Source: Hansfordia pulvinata (taxonomy: Eukaryota; Ascomycota; Sordariomycetes; Xylariales). From it: DNA of 64,000 nt. Each line of letters opens with the position of its first letter. The stretch's first letter is position 1. Positions 10,634 through 23,742 of the stretch are shown in pieces. Location: assembly GCA_006538405.1 (NCBI GenBank), contig BJKQ01000002.1, positions 3,472,001 to 3,536,000 on the forward strand. The letters run 5' to 3'. The notes under the pieces were generated by a model. That model made no database searches. It was not told the origin of the DNA and saw nothing but the letters and a program-made list of their open reading frames with translations. The position numbers were made by a program, and so were the translations under genes.

Positions 10634-13600
10634 TTACCGGAATGACCGGAACGACTTGTGCGCGAGCGGCGACGATGCCGTGATGCTTTGGTGTTGCTGG
10701 CTGGGCGCCACCATGCCGCCGTCGTAGCCGCCGCCGCCGCTGATGGACGATATGGACGAGCCGCCACCGCCAGCCCGGCGCCGTGGCGTGTTGGTGCAGA
10801 ACCGGCACACGTACAGCCGCGGCTGCGTCTGCCTCGTGATGTTGACGCAGCTGCCGTGGAGCCACATCTCGCAAGATGCGCTGTTGCCGTTGGAATCAGC
10901 ACAAGTGTGGCAGAGAAACAGCGGCGTGTGTGACGCGCTCGGGAGTGGGAAATCAGAGATCCGTGGGTTGCCACGACGAACCAGGGAGGAGGGGCTGTGT
11001 CTGCCCTGAAAGACTGAAAAGTTTGTTTTCCCCCCGGGTTTGACGACCGGGGCTGCAGGACAAAGGGGGAAAGGGGCGACAAGACTCACCATTGCAACAA
11101 GTAGCCATCCCCGCCGGCGCCGGCGCGGCTATCCGCACTCCCGCAGGTGCACCGCATCAGGCGACCTGTCGGCGTCGACGCGAAGCCCGCTGCCGCGCCG
11201 GAGAGGCTGTAGGGCGAGATGGTGCTGCCAAAGGGGGCCGGTGGCTCGGGCATAAATGATGAAGATGAGGAGGTCCGTGGTAGCAAACCCCCCGTCTTGA
11301 CCGATATCCGGCTCTGGCGGACCTTGAGGAGCTCGCTCGCGGCGTCGCCCCCGCCGTTGTCGCCCCCGCCACCGCCAAAATTCATCTCCGTCTCGGCATC
11401 GCTATCGTCGTCGTCTCCAAGTAATACCGTCGATGCAGTGGCCTTCTTCTGTTGTTGCTGCTGCTGCCTCCGGTCGTTATGGAAGATGCCTAGGCTGCTG
11501 CTGTTGCTATTGCTGCTGTTGCTGCTCTGTTCGCTGATGCTTCGCTGTGGGGCGTGCCTCTGGTTCTGCTTGTGCCTCTGCTGCTTCTGCTTCTGTCTCG
11601 GCTGGAAAGAGTGGTGCGCCGCCGCCGACGAAGACGCCTTCAGAGGGTCCGGGAGCGCAAATGATGTGTTGCGGCTCGGGATGATGATGGGCTCGTCGTC
11701 GGACGAGGACGAGTCGTCGTCTTCCTCCGCCTCAAAGCCAAACCCACCGCCGCCGTCGCCTGAAGCCCAGCTCTTGCTCCGCCGCAGCTCCGCAGCTGAC
11801 GGTGGGGCAGCTGCAATCACATTCTCCTTGCGGCTACGAATGGGTCGCGGCGTGGGGTCGTCATCTTCTTCTTCTTCGTCGTGGTAGACGTCTTCGCCGG
11901 CGCTGCTCGCTGAGGGAGGCGGGCCCCTGCCCGGACTGAGCACCAGCGTCGTCGTCTCGGCGTTGGCCCGACCCCGCGAGTCGATGGTGAATTTCACCGA
12001 TGTCCGAGTCCTAGGTCCTGATCCACCTGCCCCTTGTTGCACTTGTGGCAGCGGAGCCTGTGGCAAGGGCTGTGACTGATGCTGATGTTGCTGCTCGGGG
12101 ATAGACGTCAGGCTCGACAAACGCTGCTGCATCTTGAGCGGCGACGTCCGGCCGGATGCCGGCGCCGAGCGACCACCACTGCTCCCGACTGCAGACCCGT
12201 GCGAGACGGACCGCGGCAACCCACCTGGCTGCTGCTGCTGTTGGCGACCCGCCGGCGCCAGGGTAGGCAGGGTCGAGCTGCGAACCATTGGCCTGCGGGC
12301 GCCGCGGTTCTCGCTGAGGCTGCGCGAAAGGCCCGGACGCGAAAATGATGAAGACGTCCTCTTGACCGGCGATCCAGACCCCGATACGGTGCCCGAGCCG
12401 GCCCGATCCGCTCGTTTGCTGGGCGATATCATTGACATCATCTCATGAAATCGCTGCTGTTGTGAGGGCGGCCGCGGTGGGAATTCGCCATGATGCGCAG
12501 GCCGCTCTACCGGCGCGCTGGCCAGTTCCATCGGCGTGGGGTAGTGTTGCTGCTGCAAGGTCGCGTGCGCCATACCACCAACGCTGGTATCAAGGGCCGC
12601 CAGCGGCGGTTCCATGCCCGCCGAGACAGCGGCAGCCATGCTACCGAGGAAGCCCGGGTCCATGCTGCCGCCGCCATGACCCATCATGTTGGCGAACTGG
12701 TCATCGTCGATGGCGGTGGTGGGCGCTGAGAACGAGGCCTGGAAGACAGCCATGTCTGGCGTTTCGGTGTTCATGTGCTGCAGAGAGGGCGGCTTAGGCG
12801 CGATGGCGCGCTCCTTCTTGTGTTGTTGAGGGGGCGCAGAGTGCGGAGGAGGGGGAGGTATCGTGTTGTTGCTGTCGAGGGTCTGGTGGGGGATCGTGGC
12901 GGAAGCAGATTGCTGCTGAAACATTTCGTTTTGCTTGCCCCAGTCGTCCGAGTTCATCGGCCGGTGGTGGTGGTGCTGTTGCTGCTGTTGCGTCGGGTCG
13001 AGCATGCTGCCGGCGCCATCGTCTCCTGGTGCGGAAAAGTCCATGTCCATGCCGCCCATGTCGCTGTCCCAGAAGGGACGCGAGTCGGTGAAGACAGGGG
13101 CGGTGGCCGGGGCCGACAGCGGGTAGCCGAACATGTCGGTCGACGCCGCGTGGGGTGCAAAGCCCATCATGTCGGGGAGCTGTTGGTCATGTTGCTGTTG
13201 CGAGCCGTTTCCCTGCAGAAAGTCGTGGCCAAAGACATGGTCATCTTGTTGCATGGTTCCGGTGGTGGTCTGCTGGAGCCTCGGGGCCAGCTTGCGCGCT
13301 GCCCTGCGAGCAGACGGCGGGGGCGTAGCCGTCTGTGTGGTGACTTTGACCTGCTGCAGAGTGCCGCGCCGGGCTTTTTTCACGGAGACGCGCTGCTCTC
13401 GAGACCGGTGTTGCACAGCGTCGACGGGTGAGCCAGCGTTGGAGATCGGGGTCGGGGCGAAGGGCGAGGACTGCAGCTGGCGGGAGAGCTCGACGGGAGG
13501 AAGCGAAGCGCTGGGGTCGGCAGCAAAGTGATTGGCATGTGCTGCTATGACAGCGGCAAATCTCTCGGCGGTGAGGGGCGTTGTAGTCGTCGCAATTGCG

Positions 13601-13937
13601 AGGCCGTCGCGATTGGAGGCGGAGGTGGCGGGAGTAGAGGTCGAGGTGGCGGTCCGAGGCGGCGTCGGGGTCGGGGCGGCCAGGTCAGGGGGGAAAGGGG
13701 CTTGGTAACGGCCGAAGGGGCAGGGTGTCGAGTTGAAGAGAGCAGCAGCGGCAGCAGCCGAGTGTTGCTCGTACTCGTCGGCGGCCGCTCGATCAGACCA
13801 GCCGGCCGTGTCCTCAAGGGAGCCGTGGCTGGTGCTCGGTGTCTCAATGGCCGCAGGACTAGGGGAGACGGCCGTCGTCGGGGTCTGTCTCGGAGTCGGG
13901 GGCGGAGCGGTTGGGTCACCAAAGCTGCCAACAGCTG
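10634..13937 (-). CDS. Q-rich PHD-finger protein
   Basis: Two exons are clear: 13937-11090 and 10880-10634. The GTGAGT donor at 11089 and CAACAG acceptor join in frame and complete a PHD finger that neither exon holds alone. It reads C-x-C, then C-x2-C (QCASCEMW), H-x2-C (LHGSC) and C-x2-C (YVCRFC), a C4HC3 zinc site near the C terminus. The roughly 950 residues before it are low-complexity: polyQ tracts, Ser/Pro-rich stretches, SP/TP phosphosites and acidic patches, typical of a nuclear regulator. PHD fingers usually bind histone H3 tails. The first visible exon opens at CAG 13938 in mid-frame, so a short upstream coding exon with the ATG is missing; I could not place it. No frameshift is seen. 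Confidence 0.75.
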
Positions 13938-16900
13938 CTGTGTGAGCAAAGTGCAGACGGACGATAGGAAGGTATCGGATGGAGGGTGGTGATAGGTCAG
14001 GAATTGAAGGTAAGGTAGCGGGTTAGGTATAGATGTAGGTACCCTTCAGTTAAGGGGGTACCTACAGAGCAGGATGGAATTACATTGGATGTGAGAGAAA
14101 TGGAAGGGCATCAGATGAGGTAAGGACAACCAGAGGATCCAAATGGCGGCAGGCAGTACCGGGCCATAAGCTGGTGAACTGGAAGGTGCGTGCATGTGGT
14201 AAAGCGGTAATGGAATGGAACACAGGTAGGTGGTGAGGCAGGTACGGTACTGTGCGTAAAGCACCAGGCAGGTACGACTTGTCTTACATTGGTGTTGGAT
14301 AGTCCCCACTCCCACTCATAGCAATTCGGCTCCTGGCCTAGTTCCAATTTCGAAGCTGGACACCGCGGGCAGCATTGGCCTGGAATTGGGCCGGAGGAGG
14401 GACAGGGCGGACAGAAGCCCCGCTGCGAAAGCCCGTCCGAACTATGTATGTGTGTGTGGTTTGTGTGGTTTGCTTGGGTTGTTTGTGGCGTGTGTGTGTC
14501 TGTGTCTCTGTGTGGCCGTCCGTCTCGTCGATATGGGCAGGGTCCGGCCGTCCAGTCGAGTGGGCAAAAGGATCGCGGGTCGGATTAAAAAAAAAAAATG
14601 GGATGGAGCCGGGAGGGAATCCAAGGATGGCCGGTCGGGGCGATGCTGGGGACAGACAAACAGAGACCCGTCTGTGAAAGGGAGGGAGAGGGTGGTGAGA
14701 GACTATGGGAGAGTCAGAAAGAGAGAGAGGAAGAGAGGCAAGCAACGCCGCAGCCGTGTCGTCGCGGAATCGTCGTGTGGGTTCAATGGATTGGCTCGGG
14801 GATGCCTCTGCTCCAAAAGCACATGTCATCGCACATAACCGGCCCGGTGGTGATGGTGGTGGGGGTGTTAGGAATTCGTTATTCGGGTCGTCTGGGTTGC
14901 CTCGGGGCGTCAGTCCAGGAACGGACGGGTCTCTGCGGCGGCCTCGATCCCAGAAATTGTGTGCGGCTGCGTACGTCTCCTGAGATTCGATCGAGAGAGG
15001 GGAGAGCACCCCACCAAAACCACTTACTTATTATTAGAGGCAGGTAGCAGCCCGTCACATGTCGTTAGTCGAAGCCGACGAGTTCTAAAAGCAGTCTCGG
15101 AGGCCACTCGCGAGCGAGCGACGCGTAGCGTACCAGCCAATCGAAGCGCGCGCGGCTGCGGAGTCGACGGCGGTACCCCGTGAAGACGTTGGACTGGGTA
15201 GTCGGTAGGTCGTAGGTAACGAGGAACTAACAACTCCAAGGGCGAAAAAGAGCCAACGTGAGAGTGCCGACTTGCGAGTGCTCGTAGGAACTTTTAGCAC
15301 GCACTCAGGCGTGCCAGGACACTCTGCCTGCACGCACCGGACGACAGGCACTACCGTACCTACTGACAGGGCAAAGCGCCTTCTGGCGTCGATTGTGCGT
15401 GCTCGCTCGGTGGGTGTCGAGGCAAAGGCGGCGGTCGACGTGGAGAAGAGCCCAGGCTTGGCGCGACCGGTGCCAACCAGGGGAGGGGAGGCGGGAGACC
15501 GGGTGCGTGTACGTCCAGCGCAGAGTGGCGAGTTTCGAGGTTTGGTTTTGGCAGAGAGAGAATCACAGAGGGGGGAACACGGGGTTCCAAGGTTGTTGTT
15601 TCTTGGGCTGCGAGCACGACGAGTTCTATAGGGTGAGAGCCGCCGGATAGACAGACACGCACCCCGTCGAGTTGGCCCGGTGTAAAAGCCCCCGTCTGCA
15701 GTCCGAGGCGGGCTTTTCATCAGGCCAGGAAGGATGCGTGCATTGCATCAGAATACATACATAGCTTGCATACTCAATCACGGATACAATAGCAGCATGT
15801 TCCTCCCCATGGAGGGAGGGGTACGAGTACCGACTTGGGACTCGTGGTGGATGTAAGTAAGTACGAGACGAGCATCCCAGTCACTCACTACGAGTACTTT
15901 TCATTACCTCCTTACGCATACCTTGGGCCCCGAGTTGGGGGCTCGGCCACTAACAAGAAAACAAAGCGTACTTCAGACCTAAACTAAGAACAGGCACCGA
16001 TCGAGATTGGACCCTGAGGACAGAGATCCCAGATGCAGATACCCGCCGTAGCAGACCGGCCTAATAAACCTTCAAGATTCCTCGGCTGCATTGGGCTTGT
16101 ATCTTGTCCCGTCTGTGCCTGGCAGTAGGCTGGCACGCCCGGGCCCGGTCCTGGCTTTGCTGTGGAGGGGTAGCCCATACGAGTAGACGGACGAACAAGA
16201 AGAAGCCAGCAGTAGCACGACGAGAAAGGGGAATACTCATAGGCCCCCTCCGCCCAAAGACGACCGGCTCGCAACGGCGGCTCTCAAGTCCAGGGATCTA
16301 ACCACGAGGAGGCAACATTCCACTCTTCCACTCTGCTAAGAGAACTCGTACACCTGAAGATGGACGAGGAGGGAGGGGCCAGACACATACCAACGCACAC
16401 ACACGCACACATTCACCACTACAACCCTACCCTTTCCCCTTCCACCTTCCCCCCTTCCCCCCTCTAACATTCCCGTGCTTCTCCGGCCAGACCACTGTAA
16501 CCACTGTAACCACCCATAAGACGACTCACTCTCAGCAGAGCCCTCCCCCTGGAGGACCCGAAAGACCGGAAGGACCAGACGAGAGGAGACGAGACGAGAC
16601 GAGGCCACTCTACGCGAGCAGTCCTGGATCGGTCAATCCACCGAGAAGCGAGCGAGCGAGAGCCACACCGGCGCAGGACGCAGGCGATGTAACATGTGGG
16701 TACGAGTGATCGCAATCGGACCCAGCGGCGGAGAAACCAGGGCCCTTATTAGGTACCTACATACTTCAGATATACCTTGTTGCCTACGAGTACTCCTCAG
16801 GTTTACCGAATAGGCTTGGGGAGGGTGGCCAAAAATGGCTGAAAGTTTTCCTAGCTCCGCGCGCTTGCGCAGGTTTCCCGCGAGCCAGGCCGGCGCCCTG

Positions 16901-19900
16901 GGTTTCTCTGGTCATCACCAATGGATCATTATCATCATTACGAATAGGTAGTCCACCTAACCAGGTAGATACCGTAGTACCTTTGTATGTACGAGGAGAA
17001 GACCTCTTCTCCATCCATCCAACATGCTACGACTGGCTCTATGTACTTATAACCTCTGGAAGATGCTCCGCCAAAAAAGAAGTACACTAATGCGGTGCGC
17101 CGCGCCCAGACCGGCGGGGCCCCTCTCGTACGAGTACGCGTACCTGACCTGACCTGATGTACAATGAATTCTCCTCGGGCTGTCTATTTGTCTCTGTCTC
17201 TGGTTCGGTCTCTTTCTTTCTCTCTCTTTCTTTCGACGAGAGTCTCCCCGTCTCAAGCAAGCGACTCCTTCTGCTGCGCGCCTCCGCGACTGGAGCCCGA
17301 GGGACAAGAATGGAATGCCTCACCGTCCGCGAGCTGTTGACGTGTCGTCAGCAACCCGACGCAGGGGTAAATGAGGTGGCTGGAGCCCGTCTCGTACGAA
17401 GCATTGCTCTCTTGCTCTCTCTCTCTCTCTCTCTCTCTCTTTCGCTGGTCAACGGCCGTGCAGCAAAGCTGGGTGCCCCTCCCCCCTCCCTCCCTTCCCT
17501 TCATGCCGGCCCGCGCCTCTGGAACTTCCATCAGTAATGAGTACCTACTCGTAGACAATAGTGACATTGCCATTGATGCCATGGCCAGAAGGCGGGACTA
17601 GCTCCTCGCGACTTGACTAGAGGCCCCGGCATCTCGCACCGCCCGCAAGGCTACTACTCTCCGCTCCCTCCGGCTTCTAGCTTAGTGCCGAGTATGGGAT
17701 TCGGCATGGCGAGCGGGATAGGCCCAGGCGTGCCCTGGACTTGCATGACCTTTGGCTTGGCTAACAATGTATGACTCAAGAAGGCCATGGGGGTGGCCCA
17801 CCCACAAGGAGAGGGAGTCCTAGTTTTACGGAGTAGTACCCTCTTGCCAGCTTGCCAGGGGTCAGCTAGAGCCATTCGATTCGGCTTCGGTAGACCGGAC
17901 GGACAAACCAACGAACCTCGCAGCACGAGCCCAGACCCTGCCACCCTGCCACCCTGCCACCTTGCCGTCTTGCCTTGCCTTGCCGGGCTGGCCTGGGCTG
18001 GGCTGGGCTGCCAGACCCCTAAGAAACCCGGGCTTGCAGGGTGATAGCTGCGAGTACTCGTAGCTTGGCTGCCAATCACCACGAGCCGGACAGGGGTCGG
18101 AATCCGGATGGGAGCTGCTGTGCTACTCGTAGACTTTCCCTACTCGTATGAAGGAGGCCATGGGGACGGCACCCAAGACGGCTTCTCGAGGAGGCGTGCA
18201 TCCCGAGCGAATCCGTACGATAGCAACCTCTGCCGGGCCGTGGCCGGGCCGTGCTGTCCGGCCGCCACGCTCGCATGCAACGCACGCATTCGATATCTCC
18301 GAAAGCAGGCTCACGGCGGGCGAAGCTCGACACGCGACTAGCCACCGATACGAAGCAAGCCCGTCCCGGCCGAATGTCCCCGCGAGCCCGCTGTGCTCAT
18401 GCACCTAGTCATCACAGTCCCACCGGAGCTGACACCGATATTCCGACGCTCGTGCTCGCACTCGTCCGGAGAGCCGGAGTCTCCGTTCGGGTACGCGTCC
18501 AAGCTGGTTATCCCGGCTGCTTCCGTCCTGCTGGTTTAGGGGGATGGGCGCACGAGTACTGCGTAATTCCACGCTGCAGCCGCCATCGTCCCGCGCAGCG
18601 TCATGGAATGGACCGGCATGGCACACCGCAGCCGGCAGGGATGATGGGCTGAAGAGGATTCCTGCACGCCCGATGCCCCCTCCGGCAGCAAATGGCAGCC
18701 GACAAGGACCTGCGTCTGTGGAGGCGCCAGCGAGGCACGGTTGCAGAAAACGGGCCATCATCGCCGACCTTGCCTGGCTGGTTACCTAAGCCCCTGCCTG
18801 CAGATGAAGGATGCGATGCGGCGTCGAGTTCGCATGCGAAGCTCTCCTACAACTGAGCGGGCCGTCGTGCAGGCTCCTTGGCCTTGGTGCTCGCCGCTTC
18901 AAGACCGGAAGCTTGGAGACCAGCTACTTGCCAATCAAGGCTGAGGCTGCAGGCGTAATCTCTCGCCTGCATCTCCCACGTTGACAGTCCCAGGATGAAA
19001 GCTCAGGGGTTGGGCTCTGGTTGTAGCTGACCCCAGATTTGCAGCAGGGACGCAGAGGGGGGCTGCCTAGCGATCTGCGGCTTTGCTTCTCAACTGGGCC
19101 ATGCTGAAGCTGGCCTGCAAGTCGGGCCTTTGGGGTTGGCATGACATACCATGCCCAAGAGACTTCCCGCCGGCAATCCCATCAGACCTGGCAACTTGAC
19201 GCTGCTATAGCAAGAGTTCTGGCCCGGCTGTGCGGAGCAAACCTTCTCCTCGAGCCCTTGCCCACGGATGGTCGCCTTGCTGCTCCACAGAGCGAAATCA
19301 CCTCGCGTGGTTGACACGGCAGTGAAGAGGAAGCACCCGACATTGATCTCGGCAGTTGAGGTGCCCTCCCTTGGCTTGATTGAAAGTCTGAAAGCTGGGC
19401 CGAGCCAGGGTCATCGTGCAATATACTCAATTCGTGAAAGCTCCTCGGTCCATCTCGCCAGTTCTGACAAGATCAGCACCCTGTGGTCCGTCGCCTACTA
19501 CGAGTACCTAAGGTGCTAAGGTAGTGAGTAGGAACTCGTATGACGGCTATTCGTACTCGCGACGCAAGCACGGCAGGCTGAGGCTAGCGTGGCTGTTTGA
19601 TTGATTGTCGCATCAATTTACGGCACTCCCGCACAGGCTGTGATGGCCAGTTGCCCATTCATGGTAAGAAGGAGTTGGGTCGTGTGTTGGACGCAGCTTC
19701 GGCCAGGCATTCCCCGAGATAATAAGTGCCTCGCAAGATAGGTACTTACCAGTGTCGATGACGCCCAGTAGGTGTCAGGGCATTCACGTTGCTTGATGAA
19801 TCGTCCTGAGATCGTCAAAGATGCAATCCGGGTGCATTTTCGTGATGATACACGCGTCTTCTGGGCGGAACATCCTGGAGCTCTTGCTATCGGTCTGAAG

Positions 19901-20867
19901 CGCAGATGAGAAGGCTGCGGCACGAGTCTACCGGTTCTCCTGACCTCGCCTGAGGTTCCCTTGACCTGCCACGTTCTGGGATGGTTTGACGTTGTGCCCG
20001 GTCTGACTTGAGACGTCGTCGCCTCCGTGGCGAGTTTGGCTTGCCGCCAACGGTCCGTTCTGTGCATGGCCAAGAGTCGGGGGCGGCTCGAGGTCGAGAA
20101 GAATCAAGTGCAGTGCTGCGAGGTCGGTTGGGGGCTCGACCAACAACTTCGAGCGCGTCAGCAGAGTCCGCATCTGGCGGAGGGTCAAATTCTGACGTTG
20201 ACATAAACGATGCCGCGGAGTGCAACGGCGACTGCCTGACAACAATTTCCGCAAGGCAGAAAATCAATCAAGAGCCGCGGGGCCTCGAGCTGGATGAAGT
20301 GAGGCATTGTGATGACAGGCGAAGCAAGGAGCAAGTATGCAGATAGCCGTGCGAAATAGTTCCAGTCGCCAGTGAACAGCAGCCCCACCAAATGACATTG
20401 GATCCAATTCGCAGGTCGTAGCTTCCCACCCGACACGCGCGACGCGCTGACGCCTTCCCCCAACCAATTCCCAGCCCTGATGGACGTCCCGCGATAAGCT
20501 ACTTGAGGGGAGCTATCAGGTACCCGCGTCTTCTCCCCTTTTAGCGCTAAAGTGCTCGATGCGCTCGCCAGCACGCAGTACTCGTGATCAGCTGCCAAGT
20601 ACCTCTTCTCCGGTCGCAATTACGGGCGGACAGGTCCTAACTAGAAAAAAAAAGCAATAGTTGACATCGGATCTTGCTTATGATTCCGTATGGAATACGT
20701 GTAAATAGTAAAGCCAGGCGACCGCTTCTCTCACCCTCAACACCACCACAACGACCTCCATCACCACGACCTCCCTTCCACCCACCTGCTCGACCAGCAT
20801 CTGGACCAGCTCGCAGCCCCGTCCGTCCGTCCGTTCTGTTCCGCCGTCGCCGCCGCCGCCGCCGACC
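13938..20867. other. Gene-poor region, about 6.9 kb
   Basis: The part next to 13938 should hold the first exon and leader of the PHD gene; 14440-14520 is GT-rich and 14690-14745 is GA-rich. From 15.0 to 20.6 kb I see no open frame with domain-like sequence, no tRNA or 5S rRNA, and no transposase. It is not AT-rich, so strong RIP is unlikely. It holds eleven or so copies of TACGAGTA/TACTCGTA between 15822 and 19506, CCTTGCC/CCACCCTG simple repeats near 17940-18010, and a pyrimidine-rich leader before PHS1. Confidence 0.5.
17414..17441. repeat. (CT)n microsatellite
   Basis: About 13 CT dinucleotides in an uninterrupted run inside the gene-poor region. Confidence 0.85.
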
Positions 20868-21650
20868 ATGCCCGCCGACGTCAAGAAGCCGGCCAGCGGC
20901 AAGCCCGCCGCGCCCGCCGCCGCCTCGTCGCCCGTCAAGACGGGCTACCTGATCCTCTACAACGCCCTGTCGGCGGCGCTCTGGCTCGCCGTCATGGCCA
21001 AGACGGCCGGCACCCTGGCCACGGGGGGCCCGGCCGCCGTCTTCGCCACCACCGGCGACTTCTGCAAGTGGGTGCAGACCCTCGCCGGCATGGAGGTGCT
21101 GCACTCGGTCTTCGGCGTCGTGCGCGCCCCCTTCTTCACCACCTTCATGCAGGTCTTCAGCCGCTACGCCATCGTCTGGGGCGTCACCGACCTCTTCCCC
21201 CAGGTCGCCGCCAGCCCCTTCTACTCGTCCATGCTGCTCGCCTGGTCCACCACCGAGGTCATCCGCTACTCCTACTTCGCCCTGACCCTGTCCGGCCTCC
21301 AGCCCGCCCCCTGCACTGGCTGCGCTACCACGCCTTCTTCATCCTCTACCCCGTCGGCATCTCCAGCGAGGCCGCCCTCATCTGGTTCGCCGTCCAGCCC
21401 GCCAAGGACACCGCCTACCCTTTCTACGCCACCGTCCTCTTCCTCTACGTCGTCACCATCTACCCTCCTTGTGAGTTTGCTGCTTTCCCCCGCCTTCATT
21501 GGGAGGGTGTCCATTTCTTTCCTCTGTTTGCTAATTCGCGGTGACCCCCTTTTCGCAGCCGCCTACATCTTGTACACCCACATGATGACCCAGCGCCGCA
21601 AGGTCATGAAGGCCGTCAAGACCCAGAAGGACGTCAAGGCCACTCAGTAA
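20868..21650 (+). CDS. phs1: Very-long-chain 3-hydroxyacyl-CoA dehydratase
   Basis: Exon 1 is 20868-21470 and exon 2 is 21559-21650, with a GTGAGT donor and TTCGCAG acceptor. The expected product is 231 aa (yeast Phs1 is 217). It dehydrates 3-hydroxyacyl-CoA in the ER elongation cycle that supplies sphingolipid acyl chains. Seen: six or so membrane segments, EVIRYSYFAL at about 130-139, then WLRYHAFFILYPVGISSE. The Tyr of LYP (about 161) and the Glu seven residues later (about 168) match the catalytic pair of yeast Phs1 (Tyr149, Glu156). Odd: the frame breaks at the C run 21307-21311. One extra C there restores the conserved sequence, so a sequencing deletion is likelier than a pseudogene. 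Confidence 0.9.
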   Translation: MPADVKKPASGKPAAPAAASSPVKTGYLILYNALSAALWLAVMAKTAGTLATGGPAAVFATTGDFCKWVQTLAGMEVLHSVFGVVRAPFFTTFMQVFSRYAIVWGVTDLFPQVAASPFYSSMLLAWSTTEVIRYSYFALTLSGLQPAPCTGCATTPSSSSTPSASPARPPSSGSPSSPPRTPPTLSTPPSSSSTSSPSTLLVSLLLSPAFIGRVSISFLCLLIRGDPLFAAAYILYTHMMTQRRKVMKAVKTQKDVKATQ

Positions 21651-21918
21651 GCGACGTTCGCCGCCAGATTTCATACGAAGATGACGTTTGGGAAGTACTT
21701 GGTCTGCTTAATAGAGTGGAAGTACGTCTTGGGTACTCGACATATAGAGAACCGTGTGATCCGTAATTCAATGCCAGCTCGGCACATGCACGCGCTGCGA
21801 CTCCCACTGCATACTATAGATGACCATAACGGTAGACGGTGTGCAATGGATGGTATCATATCGCTTTCTATATAGTATGAGAAGAATATAATCATAATCT
21901 CTGCCACGCCCTCCCTCC

Positions 21919-23742
21919 TCAAATCAGACTCTCCTGGGCCGCATTCTGGGTCTGAAACCCGACCTCTCCGTCTCCGCCCTTGCTTTCTCCTACCTTCCCT
22001 TCGTCCGCCCAAACGTTCTCCTCGGCCCACACGTTGGGCTCTTCCACCCGTTGCTGCTGCTGCTGGTGCGGCGGCGGCGGCGTCGGTGTCGGTGCCGGGG
22101 CCTCGGACGGCTGCGGGGTCGGCGCGGTCTCCGGCGCGGGGCTCGCCGCTCCGTGGTGCGCGTCCGGGGCGAGGATCTCCTCGCTGCTCGACTCGTACCA
22201 CTCGTTGTTCTGGGCCCATCCCGCGATGAAGCTCTTGGCGTCCTCAGACAGCTGCTCGTAGCCCGGGTTGGACGAGGGCTCGAACATGGCTGTTGATTTG
22301 GCGGCGGGTCAGTCATGCTCAAAATCGCAGGCGCCGCCAACTCTCGCCAGACATGCACAAAAATAAAGGGGGCGGCAGGGGGGGGAGGGGTCGTCCCAGT
22401 GAAGAGAGAATCTCTTGTGCAGCGTGGGATACGTTTGAGGGGAAGAAAGGGGCAGAGTTCGGAGGGAAAGCGTGAGTAACACAGTAGTTAAAGACGTGTA
22501 CATGGCGAAGAGAAACGCAGCACTGTTGTCTCGGGACAGAGAAAGAAGACGAAAGAACTCACCCATATGCGCGCCCGTCTCGTCCTCGGCCCGGTCGTTG
22601 ACGGCGGGGAGCCAGGTCCCCGCCTCCATGCGCTTGGGCAGGTTGCAGAAGGTGCGCTGGGAGCCCAGCAGGGTGCCGGAGACGGTGGAGGTCGAGCCGG
22701 CGCGGCGGCCGAGGCGCGTGTACAGGTTGGCGAAGCCGACGCCGAGCTCGCGCTCGAGGCGGGCCATGCCGGCGACGCGGGCGCGCAGCTCCTCGCCGCG
22801 GGCCAGGCAGCCGACGAAGGCCAGGTGCGAGCCGACCCAGGACCAGCCGTCGCCGATGCGCTCGCGGCCCGCGTAGGCGGCCGCCGCGCCGCCCGCCGCC
22901 AGCGCGCCCGCGGCCCCGGCGTACATGGCCATCTTGCCCCAGTTGCCCCAGCCCCCTCCCCCGCCCTCGGCGCCTTTCTTGTTCTTGCTCTCGGCCTCAG
23001 AGGCGGCGGCGGCAGCCGGGGGCAATTGGCCGGCCGGGGCCCTCTGCTGCTGATTCGACCCCGCTGCCGCTGCCGCGCCCCCGCCAAAGAACATGCCCGA
23101 CAGCCCGCTCAGCTGCGTCAGCGCCGCCGAGGCCTTGTTGTAGTTGCCCTCCGCGCCATGCGCGACTACGCCCGGCGCGATGCCGAGGAAGGGGGTGTCG
23201 AAGGCGAGGACGCCCTGGATGTAAGGGAACATGAGGGTGTTGAGCTCCCCCTTGCCCGAAGCCGCCGCCGCCGCCGCCTCCTCGTCGCCGTTGTCCGCTC
23301 CCTCGGCGACGGGCTTCTCGCCGGCGATGCCTAGCGCCGTCTCGGCCGCCACGATGCCGCCCATCGAGTGGCCGACCAGGACGACGCGGACGGAGGGGTC
23401 GACGGTGGGCGAGGCGGAGCCCGCGGCGACCTCGAGGTCGATGACGCGCTCGAGCAGCCAGTCGCGGAAGCGGGCGACGCACTCGCCCAGGTCGCCGCGG
23501 GTCTCGTAGCGGGGGTACGTGACGGCCCGGACGTCGATGCGCGGCAGGGCTGCCGACAGCAGGGCCGCCAGGTGCTCGGCGAACTCGGAGCGGGAGCCGA
23601 ACGTGTCGTCGCCGCCCTGTTCCCCCACCCAAAAGCTGTGGTCAGCCTTCGGGTCGTGTGCAAAGAGTTGGGCAGGGCTTCAGGGGTGTCTATTTCTCAC
23701 CTTGAAGCCGTGGATGAAGCACAGCAGAAGTGTCTTCCTCAT
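21919..23742 (-). CDS. Alpha/beta hydrolase (serine lipase/esterase-like), 488 aa
   Basis: Three exons: 23742-23701 (MRKTLLLCFIHGFK), 23616-22563 and 22289-21919. Phases agree and the product is 488 aa. The 14-residue first exon joins to GGDDTFG, giving the oxyanion-side HGF motif. The nucleophile elbow is VGHSMGG with Ser at about 98. An Ala/Gly-rich hydrophobic segment (MYAGAAGALAAGGAAAAYAG) in the middle may be a membrane anchor. It follows a low-complexity insert. The C-terminal 120 residues are Pro/Gln/Glu-rich and probably disordered. This looks like the fungal DUF676-like serine esterase group; the substrate is unknown. The 273-bp second intron is longer than the window average. Convergent with phs1. 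Confidence 0.8.
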
